DNA of 64,000 bases from Aquabacter sp. L1I39 (GCF_017742835.1 NZ_CP072392.1:2974387-3038386); one strand, 5' to 3'; shown: positions 34,584 to 45,029, counted from the first letter of the stretch. Translations and numbers: made by a program. The notes: a model not told the origin generated them from the letters alone.

Positions 34584-34615
34584 CGTCATGCCCGGGCTTG
34601 TCCCGGGCATCCACG
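34584..34615. repeat. REP-like palindrome (ATGCCCGGG / CCCGGGCAT)
   Basis: Palindrome with 9-bp arms, ATGCCCGGG (34588-34596) and CCCGGGCAT (34602-34610), loop CTTGT, flanked by CGTC and CCACG. This is a widespread dispersed intergenic repeat in Hyphomicrobiales genomes (recalled knowledge). It sits in the 304-bp clpB/ferredoxin intergenic region, which otherwise holds only the clpB terminator. Confidence 0.7.
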
Positions 34616-34747
34616 GCTAACCGCTTGGTGGAGCACCTGAAACGGTGCGGGGGCCTGGGCCGGCTCGTCCAGGTCGCGCAAGGCACGCCCTGTCGGCACG
34701 GACTTTGAAAGGTTCCAACCTTGTCCATTGGAACCCGAGGCACGTCC

Positions 34748-35110
34748 ATGACCCAATCCGCCGCCGAAGCCCCCCTGTCGCCTGTCGATATCCCGCAAGT
34801 CTTCAAGCACCACGTCTTCGCCTGCTTCCAGCAGAGGCCGGAGGGCCATCCGCGCGGCAGTTGCGCGGCGGCGGGGGGCAAGGTGCTGTGGGAGCATCTG
34901 GGCCGGCGCATCGAGGCCACCGGCCAGCGCGACATCGCCATGGCGGCCACCGGGTGCCTGGGCTTCTGCCAGGCGGGGCCGCTGATGGTGGTCTATCCGG
35001 CGGGCGTCTGGTACCGGCCGCGCACGGTGGAGGACATTGACGAGATCGTTTCCACCCATCTGCTGGGCGGCACGCTGGTAGAGCGGCTGGTGGTGGTGCC
35101 GCGCATCTGA
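34748..35110 (+). CDS. Thioredoxin-like [2Fe-2S] ferredoxin
   Basis: A 120-residue protein of the thioredoxin-like ferredoxin family. The cluster ligands are FACFQQRPEGHPRGSC (Cys-x11-12-Cys spacing) and GCLGFC (Cys-x3-Cys), the pattern of Aquifex Fd-type proteins and the NuoE-like fold. The C-terminus (TVEDIDEIVSTHLLGGTLVE) matches the family. It is a small electron carrier with unknown partner. The ATG at 34748 is the natural start; GAGG lies upstream. It is single-gene and convergent with leuB across a strong hairpin. Confidence 0.88.
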   Translation: MTQSAAEAPLSPVDIPQVFKHHVFACFQQRPEGHPRGSCAAAGGKVLWEHLGRRIEATGQRDIAMAATGCLGFCQAGPLMVVYPAGVWYRPRTVEDIDEIVSTHLLGGTLVERLVVVPRI

Positions 35111-35118
35111 AAACGCAA

Positions 35119-35143
35119 ACGGCCGGGGCAGTGCCCCGGCCGT
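35119..35143. terminator. Bidirectional terminator hairpin
   Basis: Perfect 11-bp stem, ACGGCCGGGGC (35119-35129) and GCCCCGGCCGT (35133-35143), 3-base loop, between the convergent ferredoxin and leuB genes. On the minus strand it is followed by a T-rich TTGCGTTT. Confidence 0.75.
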
Positions 35144-35170
35144 CGCGGTCTTCCAAAGGATGGCGAAGGC

Positions 35171-36274
35171 TCAGGCCTTCAGCGCCTCGATGATGGCGGA
35201 GCCCATCTCTTCCGTGCCGATGACGGTGGAGCCTTCGGTGCGGATGTCGGCGGTGCGCTTGCCGTCGGCGAGCACCTGGGCGATGGCTGCCTCGATGCGA
35301 TCGGCCACATCGCCCTGGCCGAAGGAATAGCGCAGCGCCATGGCCAGCGAGCCGATCATGGCGATGGGGTTGGCGAGGCCCTTGCCGGCAATGTCCGGGG
35401 CCGAGCCGTGAACGGGCTCATAGAGCGCGGCGCGCTTGCCGGTGGTCTCGTCCACCGCGCCCAGCGAGGCGGAGGGCAGCATGCCCAGCGAGCCGGTGAG
35501 CATGGCGGCGATGTCGGAGAGGATGTCGCCGAACAGATTGTCGGTGACGATCACGTCGAACTGCTTGGGCCAGCGCACCAGCTGCATGGCCAGCGAGTCG
35601 GCGAGGTTATGCTCCAGCTCCACGTCCGCATAATCGCGGGCGTGCAGGGCGGTGATGACTTCCTTCCAGAGCACGCCGGAGCGCATCACATTGTGCTTCT
35701 CGGAGGAGGTCACCTTGTTGCGGCGGGTGCGGGCCAGCTCGAAGGCGACGCGGCCGATGCGCTCGATCTCGTAGGTGTCATAGACCTGGGTGTCGATGGC
35801 GCGCTTCTGCCCATTGCCGAGGTCGGTGATGGTCTTGGGCTCGCCGAAATAGACGCCGCCGGTCAGCTCGCGCACGATCAGGATGTCGAGGCCCTCGACC
35901 ACTTCGCGCTTCAGCGAAGAGGAATCGGCGAGCGCGGGATAGCACAGAGCCGGGCGCAGATTGGCGAACAAAGCCAGGTCCTTGCGCAGGCGCAGCAGGC
36001 CCGCCTCGGGGCGCGCCTCATAGGGCACGCTCGCCCACTTCGGGCCGCCCACGGCGCCGAGCAGCACCGCGTCGGCGGCCTTGGCCTTGTCCATGGCGGC
36101 TTCGGAAATGGCGGCGCCATGGGCGTCATAGGCGCAGCCGCCCACCAGGTCCTCTTCCACCGCGAAGGAGGCAAGGCCGAGGCTCTCCAAGGCGGCGATG
36201 ACGCGCTTCACCTGCGCCATGACCTCCGGGCCGATGCCGTCGCCGGGGAGAAGAAGGAGCTTGTGCGTGGCCAT
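35171..36274 (-). CDS. leuB: 3-isopropylmalate dehydrogenase
   Basis: A 367-residue beta-decarboxylating dehydrogenase of leucine synthesis, converting 3-isopropylmalate to 2-oxoisocaproate with NAD+. It has [12 protein letters not shown] at the N-terminus, the substrate loop [28 protein letters not shown], the metal-binding [10 protein letters not shown] and the NAD motif [14 protein letters not shown]. The second ATG (36274) is preferred since AGGA lies 8 bases upstream; the first (36280) has too short a spacing. It is monocistronic in this view. Confidence 0.97.
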   Translation of the reverse strand: MATHKLLLLPGDGIGPEVMAQVKRVIAALESLGLASFAVEEDLVGGCAYDAHGAAISEAAMDKAKAADAVLLGAVGGPKWASVPYEARPEAGLLRLRKDLALFANLRPALCYPALADSSSLKREVVEGLDILIVRELTGGVYFGEPKTITDLGNGQKRAIDTQVYDTYEIERIGRVAFELARTRRNKVTSSEKHNVMRSGVLWKEVITALHARDYADVELEHNLADSLAMQLVRWPKQFDVIVTDNLFGDILSDIAAMLTGSLGMLPSASLGAVDETTGKRAALYEPVHGSAPDIAGKGLANPIAMIGSLAMALRYSFGQGDVADRIEAAIAQVLADGKRTADIRTEGSTVIGTEEMGSAIIEALKA

Positions 36275-36407
36275 GGGCATGTTCCTGTGTGGCGGCGTTT
36301 CGCTCAGCTGCGTCGCGCCTTGGTGCGGGCCGTTGAAAGGGCCCGGATGGGATTGGCGCGGCGAGTGCTAATACCTCGCGCCGCCGCTGACAAGCGCGCG
36401 TTGGCAC

Positions 36408-37325
36408 TCAGGCATTTTGTCGACCAGAGCGCGAGGCCAGGGCCGCCCCGCCTACGATGAGCGCGCAGGCGAGCGCCAGCGTCCAATGGGCGGGGGCAAA
36501 GCCCGCCAGCACCAGCAGCAAAGTGGAGAGCACCGGCGCCGCATAGGAGGCGACGCCGAGAAAGCGGATGTCGCCGCGCTTCATCCCGATGTCCCAGGCA
36601 TAGAAGGCCGCCCCCACCGGCCCGATGCCCAGTGCCAGCACGGCGACCCATTCGCCCATGCCCGCCGGCCAGATGGCGGGCTCGGTGACAAGGTGGCAGG
36701 CGAAGGCGAGGACCGCCGTGCCCAGACAGAAGCCCGCCACCGCTTCGGTGGGCACATCGCCGAAGCGGCGGGAGGCCACCGAATAGAGCGACCAGATGAA
36801 GGCGCAGGCGAGCGCGGCGAGATAACCGGGCGCATAGCGCATCTCGAAGCCGGACAGCCCGCCTTTGCCCAGCAGCAGCACCACCGTGCCCACGAGGCCG
36901 AGCAGCGCGCCGGCAATGTGCCCGGCCTTCAGGCCTCCGCCCGGCAAGGCGGCGGAGAAGAGCACGATGAGGAGCGGCCAGAGATAGGCGATGAGCCCGG
37001 CTTCCGCCGGCGGGGCGAGCTTGAGCGCCGTGAAATAGAAGAAATGGTAGCCGAACAGGCCGCCAATGCCGTGGATCCAGGCCGCCGGCCGCTGGCGCAG
37101 CACGGACAGCCCCGGCCCCCGCAGCGCCGCGATCAGCCCCACCGCGCCGCCGACCCCGAAGGTCAGCGCCGTGAGCAGGAAGGGCGGCACCTTGCCGGTG
37201 GAGGCGGTGGAGAGCGCCAGGGTTGCCCACAGGAGGATGGCCACGAGGCCGATGCGGGTGGCGGCGGGGGAGGAGAGGGGGGCGTTCGGGGCGGCGTTGG
37301 GGGCGGTCATTACCGGATCGTCCAT
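36408..37325 (-). CDS. DMT-superfamily exporter (YddG-like)
   Basis: A 305-residue ten-helix EamA/YddG-like transporter (RIGLVAILLWATLALSTASTG, then GLFGYHFFYFTALKLAPPAEA and GEWVAVLALGIGPVGAAFYAWD). YddG-type proteins export aromatic amino acids; the substrate here is inferred only from resemblance. ATG at 37325 or 37310 is possible; neither has a strong ribosome binding site. It lies downstream of phaB on the same strand but is separated by a strong hairpin. Confidence 0.87.
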   Translation of the reverse strand: MDDPVMTAPNAAPNAPLSSPAATRIGLVAILLWATLALSTASTGKVPPFLLTALTFGVGGAVGLIAALRGPGLSVLRQRPAAWIHGIGGLFGYHFFYFTALKLAPPAEAGLIAYLWPLLIVLFSAALPGGGLKAGHIAGALLGLVGTVVLLLGKGGLSGFEMRYAPGYLAALACAFIWSLYSVASRRFGDVPTEAVAGFCLGTAVLAFACHLVTEPAIWPAGMGEWVAVLALGIGPVGAAFYAWDIGMKRGDIRFLGVASYAAPVLSTLLLVLAGFAPAHWTLALACALIVGGAALASRSGRQNA

Positions 37326-37347
37326 GGCGCGGGGTCGGACGCGGCGG

Positions 37348-37384
37348 CCCGAACGAAATCGGCCGGCCCGAGGGGCCGGCCGAT
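37348..37384 (-). terminator. Terminator hairpin downstream of phaB
   Basis: Perfect 12-bp stem, ATCGGCCGGCCC (37358-37369) and GGGCCGGCCGAT (37373-37384), loop GAG; on the minus strand it continues TTTCGTT. It probably ends the phaA-phaB transcript. Confidence 0.7.
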
Positions 37385-37435
37385 CACTGATAGCCGATTC
37401 TGGCTGAAAGTGCGGGCCTCAGCCCGCGGCCCCGC

Positions 37436-38158
37436 TCAGGTGATGTACTGTGCGCCGTTGGCGGTGAGCGTCGAGCCGGTGATGAAGCCGGCATCGTCGG
37501 TCACCAGGAACTTCACGCAGCGCGCAATGTCCTCCGGCTCGCCGAGGCGGCCGACGGGGATGTTGGCGATGATCTTCTTCAGCACGTCCTCGGGCACCGC
37601 GCGCACCATTTCGGTGGCGATGTAGCCGGGCGCGATGGCGTTCACGGTGATGCCCAGCGCCGCGCTCTCCTGCGCCAGCGCCTTCACGAAGCCAATCTCG
37701 CCCGCCTTGGCGGCGGAATAATTGGTCTGGCCGAACTGGCCCTTCTGGCCGTTGATGGACGAGATGCAGACGATGCGCCCGAACTTGCGCGCCCGCATGC
37801 CCTCGATCACGTTCCGGCACATGTTGAAGGCGCTGTTCAGGTTGGTGTTGATCACCGCGCTCCACTGTTCCAGCGTCATGCGGTGCAGGGTGGTGTCGCG
37901 GGTGATGCCCGCATTGTTCACCAACACCTCCACGGGGCCGAGCGCGGCTTCCACCTGGGCGATGCCGGCCTTGCAGGCCTCGAAGTCGGACACGTCCCAC
38001 TTGAAGACGGGAATGCCGGTCTTCTCATTGAAGGCGGCGGCAGCGGTGTCATTGCCCGCATAATTGGCCGCCACACTGTATCCGGCGTCCTTCAGCATCA
38101 CGGAAATGGCCTCGCCAATTCCGCGCGTTCCGCCGGTCACCAACGCTACACGCCCCAT
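37436..38158 (-). CDS. phaB: Acetoacetyl-CoA reductase (PHB synthesis)
   Basis: A 240-residue SDR that reduces acetoacetyl-CoA to (R)-3-hydroxybutyryl-CoA with NADPH. It has cofactor motif VTGGTRGIGEA, LVNNAGITRD, the catalytic Ser in CISSINGQKGQFGQ, and YSAAKAG (Tyr-x3-Lys). ISSINGQKGQFGQTNYSA is the PhaB signature that separates it from FabG. The ATG at 38158 has GGGAGGG four bases upstream. It follows phaA on the same strand with a 155-bp gap; no phaC synthase is in the window. Confidence 0.95.
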   Translation of the reverse strand: MGRVALVTGGTRGIGEAISVMLKDAGYSVAANYAGNDTAAAAFNEKTGIPVFKWDVSDFEACKAGIAQVEAALGPVEVLVNNAGITRDTTLHRMTLEQWSAVINTNLNSAFNMCRNVIEGMRARKFGRIVCISSINGQKGQFGQTNYSAAKAGEIGFVKALAQESAALGITVNAIAPGYIATEMVRAVPEDVLKKIIANIPVGRLGEPEDIARCVKFLVTDDAGFITGSTLTANGAQYIT

Positions 38159-38313
38159 CTGACCCTCCCTGCCGTCTTGGCCCTGCCCTCGCCGAAGACG
38201 CACACTCCACGCTCCGGGGATGTGGCCATCCCCGGATCGCTTCTACGAAACGCCCCGGCGAGTTTCGAGCGCGTTTGGCGCGTCGTGCTGACGCGCAACC
38301 AAAGTCGAGCGGA

Positions 38314-39516
<1,203 letters not shown>

Positions 39517-39624
39517 TCATATCGTGCGCCGCACTCGTTGAGGCGCATGGTTGGTTGGTGAGCGCGGCCCTGTCAATGACCCATGTCAACGACTGGTGCA
39601 TGACGCCGGCTTGACCATGTGGAG

Positions 39625-39654
39625 TTGCAGGGCAAGCGATCCACATGCACTGCA
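39625..39654. promoter_or_regulatory. Candidate PhaR-binding sites between phaA and phaR
   Basis: Two small TGC-rich symmetric motifs lie close together: TTGC-AGG-GCAA (39625-39635) and TGCACTGCA (39646-39654), 70-100 bp upstream of phaR. PhaR repressors of alphaproteobacteria bind TGC/GCA-type inverted repeats and autoregulate (family knowledge). The match is suggestive only. Confidence 0.35.
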
Positions 39655-39723
39655 CAAAAGGGTAGCCGTGTGCCTGGAAACCCCCTAACCTGGATCGAAC
39701 CCAAGGAAACGGATGACCGGACA

Positions 39724-40320
39724 ATGGCCAAGACGCAAGAGCCAGTCACCATTAAGAAATACGCCAATCGCCGGCTCTACAATACCGGCACCAGCACTTA
39801 CGTGACGCTGGAAGACTTGGCCACGATGGTCAAGGAAGGCGAGGACTTCGTTGTCTTTGACGCGAAGAATGGTGACGATATCACCCACTCGGTGCTGACG
39901 CAGATCATCTTCGAGCAGGAGAATAAGGGACAGAATCTTCTTCCCATTGCCTTCCTGCGCCAGATCATCCGCTTCTACGGCGACAGCATGCAGATGATGG
40001 TGCCGCGCTATCTGGAAATGTCCATCGACAGCTTCACCAAGGAGCAGGAGAAGTTCCGCGATCAGGTGGCCAAGACCCTGACCGGAACCCCGCTCGGCGG
40101 CTTCGACGACCATGTGCGCCGGAACATGGAAATGTTCGAGCGGGCCTTCAACATCTTCCTGCCCTTCCCCAAGGGCGAGGGCGATGCGGCGACCCCCGGG
40201 ACCCCGGCGACGCCGGCCCCCGCGGCCAGCCCGACGGACGACCTCGAGGCGCTCAAGCGCCAGATGGCCGATATGCAGCAGAAGCTGGAAAAGCTGGTCT
40301 CCAAGCCCGAAGGCCAGTGA
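39724..40320 (+). CDS. phaR: PHB synthesis repressor PhaR
   Basis: A 198-residue regulator with the conserved PHB/PHA accumulation DNA-binding domain (VTIKKYANRRLYNTGTSTYV, residues ~8-70) and the PHB_acc domain (DDITHSVLTQIIFEQENKG). The C-terminal tail has a Pro/Ala-rich linker and a short coiled coil (EALKRQMADMQQKLEKLV). PhaR binds nascent PHB and represses phasin and its own gene when free (family knowledge). The true start is MAKTQEPV at 39724. A 12-bp direct repeat, GAAGGCCAGTGA, spans the stop codon (40310-40321) and recurs at 40327-40338. Confidence 0.95.
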   Translation: MAKTQEPVTIKKYANRRLYNTGTSTYVTLEDLATMVKEGEDFVVFDAKNGDDITHSVLTQIIFEQENKGQNLLPIAFLRQIIRFYGDSMQMMVPRYLEMSIDSFTKEQEKFRDQVAKTLTGTPLGGFDDHVRRNMEMFERAFNIFLPFPKGEGDAATPGTPATPAPAASPTDDLEALKRQMADMQQKLEKLVSKPEGQ

Positions 40321-40362
40321 TCCGCGAAGGCCAGTGACCGCGGCAAGTCCGCTCTGAACATC

Positions 40363-40393
40363 GGTACCGGAGGCGCGCGGCGGCTCCGGTGCC
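40363..40393 (+). terminator. Hairpin downstream of phaR
   Basis: GGTACCGGAG (40363-40372) pairs with CTCCGGTGCC (40384-40393) except for one T-G wobble; 11-base GC-rich loop. No T-tract follows, so it is a tentative terminator. Confidence 0.4.
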
Positions 40394-40582
40394 AGCACAG
40401 CCTGGCAGCTTGGCGCCTTGGCCCCTATGCCCCCTGTGGATGCACCGGCGTTTCAGGATCGGGTCTGCGCATGTCCGGCGAGATGCGGTTCATGGCCCGT
40501 GCCTCCGGCTTTTGTCCTTGCGCGTCTTTTCCGCGAAAACCGTAACGCTCGGGGCCGTTTTTTTAGCGCGCCCAGTTCTGGG

Positions 40583-42448
40583 TCAGGCGCCCGCGTCCGA
40601 CCCCGCCGTCTCTGGCCCCAGCGGCCGGGCAAGGCCGGTGAGTGACCCCTGAATATAGTGGCAGCCGGCGCTCGCCAGGATATGGGCGGTGCGCTCGTTC
40701 TGAACCCATTCGGCCACGCAGGTGATGCCGAGCTGGCGGGTGAGCTGGATCATCGCCTCCACGAAGGTGCGGTCGTCCGGCGACTTCGCCATGTTCATGA
40801 CGAAGCTGCCGTCAATCTTCACCATGTCGATGCCCAACCCCCGAAGGTTGCGGAACGAGGTAAAGCCGGCGCCGAAATCGTCGATGGCCACCTGCGCGCC
40901 CAGCCGATGGGCTTCCGCGACGAAATCGCGGGCGGCCTCGAAATCATGGACGGCCACCGATTCGGTCACTTCCAGGATGAGCCGCCCGGCAATGTCCGGC
41001 GTCACCTCCCGCGTGAACAGATCGTGCCAGGCCTGGTCCGCGAGGGAGGAGGGCGAGACGTTCACCGAAAGCGTCAGCGTCGGATCGCGCCGCATGGCGG
41101 CTGCAACGAGGCGCAGGATCTTGCGGTCGAACACGCCCATGAGGCCGAGCTTTTCCGCCTCCTTCACGATTCGCCCCGTGCCCTGCCCGCGCAGGCCGGG
41201 AGCCGGAAGCACGCGCGCCAGCACCTCGTGGAACACCGGCTGGCGGGTGAGGGTGTCCGCCACCGGCTGCACCGCCAGCTGGATGCGGTTCTCCTCCAGC
41301 GCCCGCATGATCTCGTCGGCGAGCCGCACATTGCGGCGGCGGCGCGTCTCGCTGGGTGAATGGGGCGCGCAGATCTCCACCGATCCGTGCTCGCGGCGCT
41401 TGGCGATGCCGTGCGCCTCCTGCGCCCGGGCCATCACCTCGGTCGGCGAGGAGCGGCGGGCGGGCATGGTCACCGCGCCCACCGTCACGGAGACCGGAAT
41501 GGGGCCGGCGGAGGTGAGCACGGGCGCGCGGCGGATCTCGGCAATCAGGGCTGCGGCACCCTGCGCCAGCTGGCTCGCCGCCACGTCGTTCACAAGAAGA
41601 GCGAACTTGTTGCCCGAGAAGCGGGCCACAAGATCCTTGGGACTGGCGCCGAGCCGCAGCCGGTCCGCGATCTGGGCGATGATTTCGTCGGCCACCTCGA
41701 AGCCGAATGTGTCGTTGACCCGGCCCAGATGGTCGATGCCCACCAGAAACAGGGCCCAGCCCGCGTCGCCGGGAATGCGGCCGGTCGCCTTCCGGCGCCC
41801 CTTCTGGGCGAGGCGCTCGCCCAGGACTTCCATGAGCCGCGTGCGGGTGGGAAGGCCGGTCAGGGCGTCCACATGGCCGGCAAAAGCGGTGTGGAGAGGG
41901 GCCTCCGCCGGTCCCAGCAGATGGAGGGTGCCCACCGCGTAGGACGGCCGCCCATTGTGGCCCGCGAACCAGCGGCCCGCATGGGACACCCACACCAGGC
42001 GCGTGGGCTCGGCCTGGAGTTGGAAGGAGGAGGCGTAGGGCACGCCCGTGCCCGTATCGGTGTCTCCCCGCGTAAGCACGGCGCGCAGGCTGCCGGGATG
42101 GGCCGGGTCCAGGCGGCTCTGGGCGATGAAAGCGGAGCCGGTGGCGAATCTGACGGCCGCACCCGGGCCCAGGATTGCGTCCACATTGGCCGTCCAGGCC
42201 AGATCATCGGTGTCGATGTCCCACCGGTAGGCCGCTGCACCGGCGGCGGCGAGCAGGGCGAGGGGATCCTCCACCACCGGCGGAGCCTTCTCCTTGGACG
42301 CCGCCGGGGCTGTCGCGTGCGGGCAGGGCATCGAAAGGGCCGGCAGCGGGCCAGCGCTCGCCCGTGCGAAGGGCGGAGCCGACGCCTCCGCGTCCCCCAC
42401 CGCTGCCGGCATCCGGCCGGTCCGTCCGTTGGCGCGCTTCTGGCTCAC
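40583..42448 (-). CDS. GGDEF/EAL-domain protein with degenerate GGDEF
   Basis: A 621-residue cyclic-di-GMP-related protein. The N-terminal ~190 residues are PAS-like without membrane segments. The GGDEF domain (~195-360) has SGNKF where GGDEF should be (ARFSGNKFALL), so it should not make c-di-GMP. The EAL domain (~375-610) keeps key residues: Glu in FHEVLARVL (EAL becomes EVL), NVSP, EVTES, DDFGAGFTS, KIDGSFV, AEWVQ and YIQGSL. It is probably a phosphodiesterase with the GGDEF domain as a regulatory or GTP-sensing module (inference). Confidence 0.9.
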   Translation of the reverse strand: MSQKRANGRTGRMPAAVGDAEASAPPFARASAGPLPALSMPCPHATAPAASKEKAPPVVEDPLALLAAAGAAAYRWDIDTDDLAWTANVDAILGPGAAVRFATGSAFIAQSRLDPAHPGSLRAVLTRGDTDTGTGVPYASSFQLQAEPTRLVWVSHAGRWFAGHNGRPSYAVGTLHLLGPAEAPLHTAFAGHVDALTGLPTRTRLMEVLGERLAQKGRRKATGRIPGDAGWALFLVGIDHLGRVNDTFGFEVADEIIAQIADRLRLGASPKDLVARFSGNKFALLVNDVAASQLAQGAAALIAEIRRAPVLTSAGPIPVSVTVGAVTMPARRSSPTEVMARAQEAHGIAKRREHGSVEICAPHSPSETRRRRNVRLADEIMRALEENRIQLAVQPVADTLTRQPVFHEVLARVLPAPGLRGQGTGRIVKEAEKLGLMGVFDRKILRLVAAAMRRDPTLTLSVNVSPSSLADQAWHDLFTREVTPDIAGRLILEVTESVAVHDFEAARDFVAEAHRLGAQVAIDDFGAGFTSFRNLRGLGIDMVKIDGSFVMNMAKSPDDRTFVEAMIQLTRQLGITCVAEWVQNERTAHILASAGCHYIQGSLTGLARPLGPETAGSDAGA

Positions 42449-42624
42449 ACTGACGCGTCCCGCCTTCTTGAGAGGCTGTTACGTTGTTACGGCGATGCCG
42501 CGCCGGGTCGCCCGGCCTGTATCTCGGCATTGCTGTCGCGCCTAAGATGAGCGGCGGGCGGCCTCATTGCAAACCGGATTGCGGGCGAAGCGATGCCGGA
42601 ACGGAAAATGGCGCGGATCTCGGC

Positions 42625-43029
42625 TCAATCCATGCGGGAATCAAGGGCCACGTCACGCTGCGCCACTCGGACCGAAATCCAGAAGCCGGCGATCACATCG
42701 AACAGCATCACGAGGCCCATGAGCGCGAACACGGAGGTGCCCGCCTGCGCCACCAGCAGAAACTCGCCCACCGCAATGGCAAAGAGCAGCACGGAGAGGA
42801 TGTGGTCGAAGATGTTGCGCGAGGACACGCGCGTCGCCTTGAGCACTTCCACCAGCAGGATCAGCAGGGTGAAGCCCAGGAAGACATCGGCGATGGAAAT
42901 GGTCCAGCTCGCCCCGGACATCATGGGCACGGTCGCCAGAATGGCGTGCCAGTCGAGGCCGGGCGTGAGGAAGACGAAGATGTTGTAGACGGCAAGCGGT
43001 ACGATCAGCAGCGGGATGGGCGTGAGCAT
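42625..43029 (-). CDS. Hypothetical four-helix membrane protein
   Basis: A 134-residue protein with about four hydrophobic segments (IPLLIVPLAVYNIFVFLTPG, IADVFLGFTLLILLVEVLKA, ILSVLLFAIAVGEFLLVAQA, VFALMGLVMLFDVIAGFWIS). The loops contain a short basic patch (KATRVSSRN). I recognise no characterised family; similar small proteins occur widely in Hyphomicrobiales. The start at 43029 has AGAGGAG 5 bases upstream. It is a single gene on the minus strand. Confidence 0.75.
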   Translation of the reverse strand: MLTPIPLLIVPLAVYNIFVFLTPGLDWHAILATVPMMSGASWTISIADVFLGFTLLILLVEVLKATRVSSRNIFDHILSVLLFAIAVGEFLLVAQAGTSVFALMGLVMLFDVIAGFWISVRVAQRDVALDSRMD

Positions 43030-43356
43030 GCACACTCCTCTTGTCCGTCGCGCCTTTCGCACGCGAGCCCGATCCGAACGTCGCGGATCCGCCTCGCAGG
43101 CGAAAAGTCACATCGGATGGGTGGCATATTCGCGGCCCGCTGTCATCGCCTCCGTGGGAGAAACGAGACAAACCGCAATGGGATCAAGCCTTTGAGGTGG
43201 CGAGCGCCACGGCTGCGATCCAAGCCTCGCGGTGCGGCCCCAGCACCCTTCGGGGCGGGCTACCGCACAGGCGGCCTGCGCGCGCGGGACCTGCGCGCGT
43301 CGGAACAGTTGCGCCGACCCGCCGGCGCGGCAGCTGCCGCGCCGCGTCAGATGCGA
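43030..43356. other. Intergenic region between the membrane protein and rpmF
   Basis: About 327 bp with no gene. It contains a perfect 22-bp palindrome (CGGCGCGGCAG at 43323-43333, CTGCCGCGCCG at 43334-43344) just after rpmF, a likely rpmF terminator stem without T-tract. Nothing else is evident. Confidence 0.5.
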
Positions 43357-43542
43357 TCAGGCTTCCGCCTTGGGCTTCAGGATCTGGCGACCGCGATACA
43401 TGCCGGTCTTCAGGTCCAGGTGGTGGGGGCGGCGCAGCTCGCCGGAATCCTTGTCTTCCACATAGGTGGGCTGCTTCAGGGCGTCAGCCGAGCGGCGCAT
43501 GCCGCGACGGGACGGGGAGGTCTTTCTCTTCGGGACGGCCAT
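43357..43542 (-). CDS. rpmF: 50S ribosomal protein L32
   Basis: A 61-residue L32 protein ([20 protein letters not shown]) typical of the alphaproteobacterial type, which lacks the zinc-binding Cys residues. The C-terminal [16 protein letters not shown] matches the family. The start MAVPKRK at 43542 follows GGAG 8 bases upstream. It is usually upstream of plsX or fabH in other bacteria; here it stands alone, divergent from the parvulin gene. Confidence 0.97.
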   Translation of the reverse strand: MAVPKRKTSPSRRGMRRSADALKQPTYVEDKDSGELRRPHHLDLKTGMYRGRQILKPKAEA

Positions 43543-43957
43543 GTCCAAACTCCGGAAACGTCGTAAGCCAGTGTTCCTGCCGCGTAGGTTCGCGCAGGCG
43601 AGCGAAACCAGTCTTCTCGATAGGAGGCGCGCCTTATACAGGCTCGCGGGCTGAAGCGGAAGGCCCCGGGGGCGGATTCTCCATGCTATTCTTCGCCGCT
43701 GTCCCACGCGGTCGTGAGAGCGGCGGCCCGCAACGCGCGCGCCTGCCCCAGCTTTGCCGCGATGCCACCGCGGAGTGGCCATGGGGACACCTCACTGTCC
43801 CCTTGTGTCCGGTGGAAAGCTGCGCGAGGGTGCGCGCGCCTGACGGGGCGCATCCGAAGGGACCATGGTTCCGACGAATGGTCCAGCCCCCGCTTCCGGC
43901 CAGCCCAGGCCCGCCCAACGTCTGGTGGGTGCCTTCGAAAGGTTGAGGATAAAGGAT

Positions 43958-44938
43958 ATGATGCGTCCCGCCCACACCGCAGTCCTGGCGGTGGCTCTCT
44001 CGGCTCTGGCTCTCGGCGGTGAAGCGCTGGCTCAGGCTCCGGCGGCCCCCAAGGCGGCTGCGCCCGCCCAGGCGGCCCCCGCCCAAGCCGCTCCCGCCCA
44101 GGCTGCTCCCGCCCAGGCTGCTCCTGCCAAGCCTGCCGATGCCGACCCTGTGGTCGTCACGGTGAACGGCACCCCCATCCGCGCCAGCGAGGTCGCCATC
44201 GCCGAGGAGGACATCGGCCCCGGCCTGCCGCAGGTGCAGCCCGCCCAGCGCCGCGAATATGTCCTGTCCTTCCTCACTGACATGACCGTGCTCGCCCAGG
44301 CGGCCGAGGCGCAGAAGCTGGACCAGTCTCCCGAATTCCAGCAGCGCATGAACTATGCCCGCACCAAGGCCCTCATGGAGGCGCTCCTGAATGCGGAGGC
44401 TCAGAAGGCCGTGAGCGAGGAGGCCAAGAAGGCCACCTACGACGAGTTCGTGAAGTCCACCAAACCCGAGATGGAAGTGCGCGCCCGCCACATCCTGGTG
44501 GACAGCGAGGCCAAGGCCAAGGAGATCGACGCGAAGGCCAAGGCCGGCGCCGACTTTGCCACCCTCGCCAAGGAAAATTCCAAGGACAGCGCCGAGGATG
44601 GCGGCGACCTCGGCTATTTCACCAAGGAACAGATGGTGCCGGAATTCGCCGACGCGGCCTTCAAGCTCGACAAGGGCCAGGTCTCCGACGTGGTGAAGAC
44701 CCAGTTCGGCTATCACATCATCAAGGTCGAGGATAAGCGGCAGAAGCCCATCCCCACCTATGACCAGGTGAAGGACCAGATCGACCAGTATCTGGTGCGC
44801 AAGGCACAGACGGAACTCGTCACCAAGCTGCGCAACGACGCCAAGGTGGAGAAGACCGCCGCCGCCGCCGCCCCGGCGGCTCCCGCCGCGCCCGCCACCC
44901 CGGCGGCGCCTGCCACTCCGGCTGCGCCCAAGAACTGA
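43958..44938 (+). CDS. Periplasmic parvulin-type peptidyl-prolyl isomerase
   Basis: A 326-residue PPIase with signal peptide ([20 protein letters not shown], cleavage near GEALAQA). A repetitive linker of about four AQAAP units follows (residues ~37-57). Then come a SurA/PrsA-like N-terminal helical region and a parvulin domain (~170-270) starting [18 protein letters not shown] and ending [12 protein letters not shown]. The C-terminus is another Ala/Pro-rich tail. It probably assists folding of outer-membrane or exported proteins. The start ATG-ATG at 43958 has GAGGA 8 bases upstream. It ends at two stacked terminator hairpins. Confidence 0.9.
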   Translation: MMRPAHTAVLAVALSALALGGEALAQAPAAPKAAAPAQAAPAQAAPAQAAPAQAAPAKPADADPVVVTVNGTPIRASEVAIAEEDIGPGLPQVQPAQRREYVLSFLTDMTVLAQAAEAQKLDQSPEFQQRMNYARTKALMEALLNAEAQKAVSEEAKKATYDEFVKSTKPEMEVRARHILVDSEAKAKEIDAKAKAGADFATLAKENSKDSAEDGGDLGYFTKEQMVPEFADAAFKLDKGQVSDVVKTQFGYHIIKVEDKRQKPIPTYDQVKDQIDQYLVRKAQTELVTKLRNDAKVEKTAAAAAPAAPAAPATPAAPATPAAPKN

Positions 44939-44985
44939 GGGGCGGCGGCCGCGCCGGCCGCCCTCCGCACGCTCCAGCAGGCCTG

Positions 44986-45016
44986 AAGGGCTCCGCCGGG
45001 TTCCGGCGGGGCCCTT
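44986..45016 (+). terminator. Terminator hairpin 1 after the parvulin gene
   Basis: 14-bp stem, AAGGGCTCCGCCGG (44986-44999) with CCGGCGGGGCCCTT (45003-45016) including one T-G wobble, 3-base loop, followed by CTGCGTT rather than a full T-tract. Confidence 0.65.
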
Positions 45017-45029
45017 CTGCGTTGGGGGG

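Noticed and set aside
31912..34950. A 1012-codon open frame antisense to clpB
   Set aside because: Low-complexity His/Leu/Gly-rich translation with no family match; the plus strand is unmistakably clpB.
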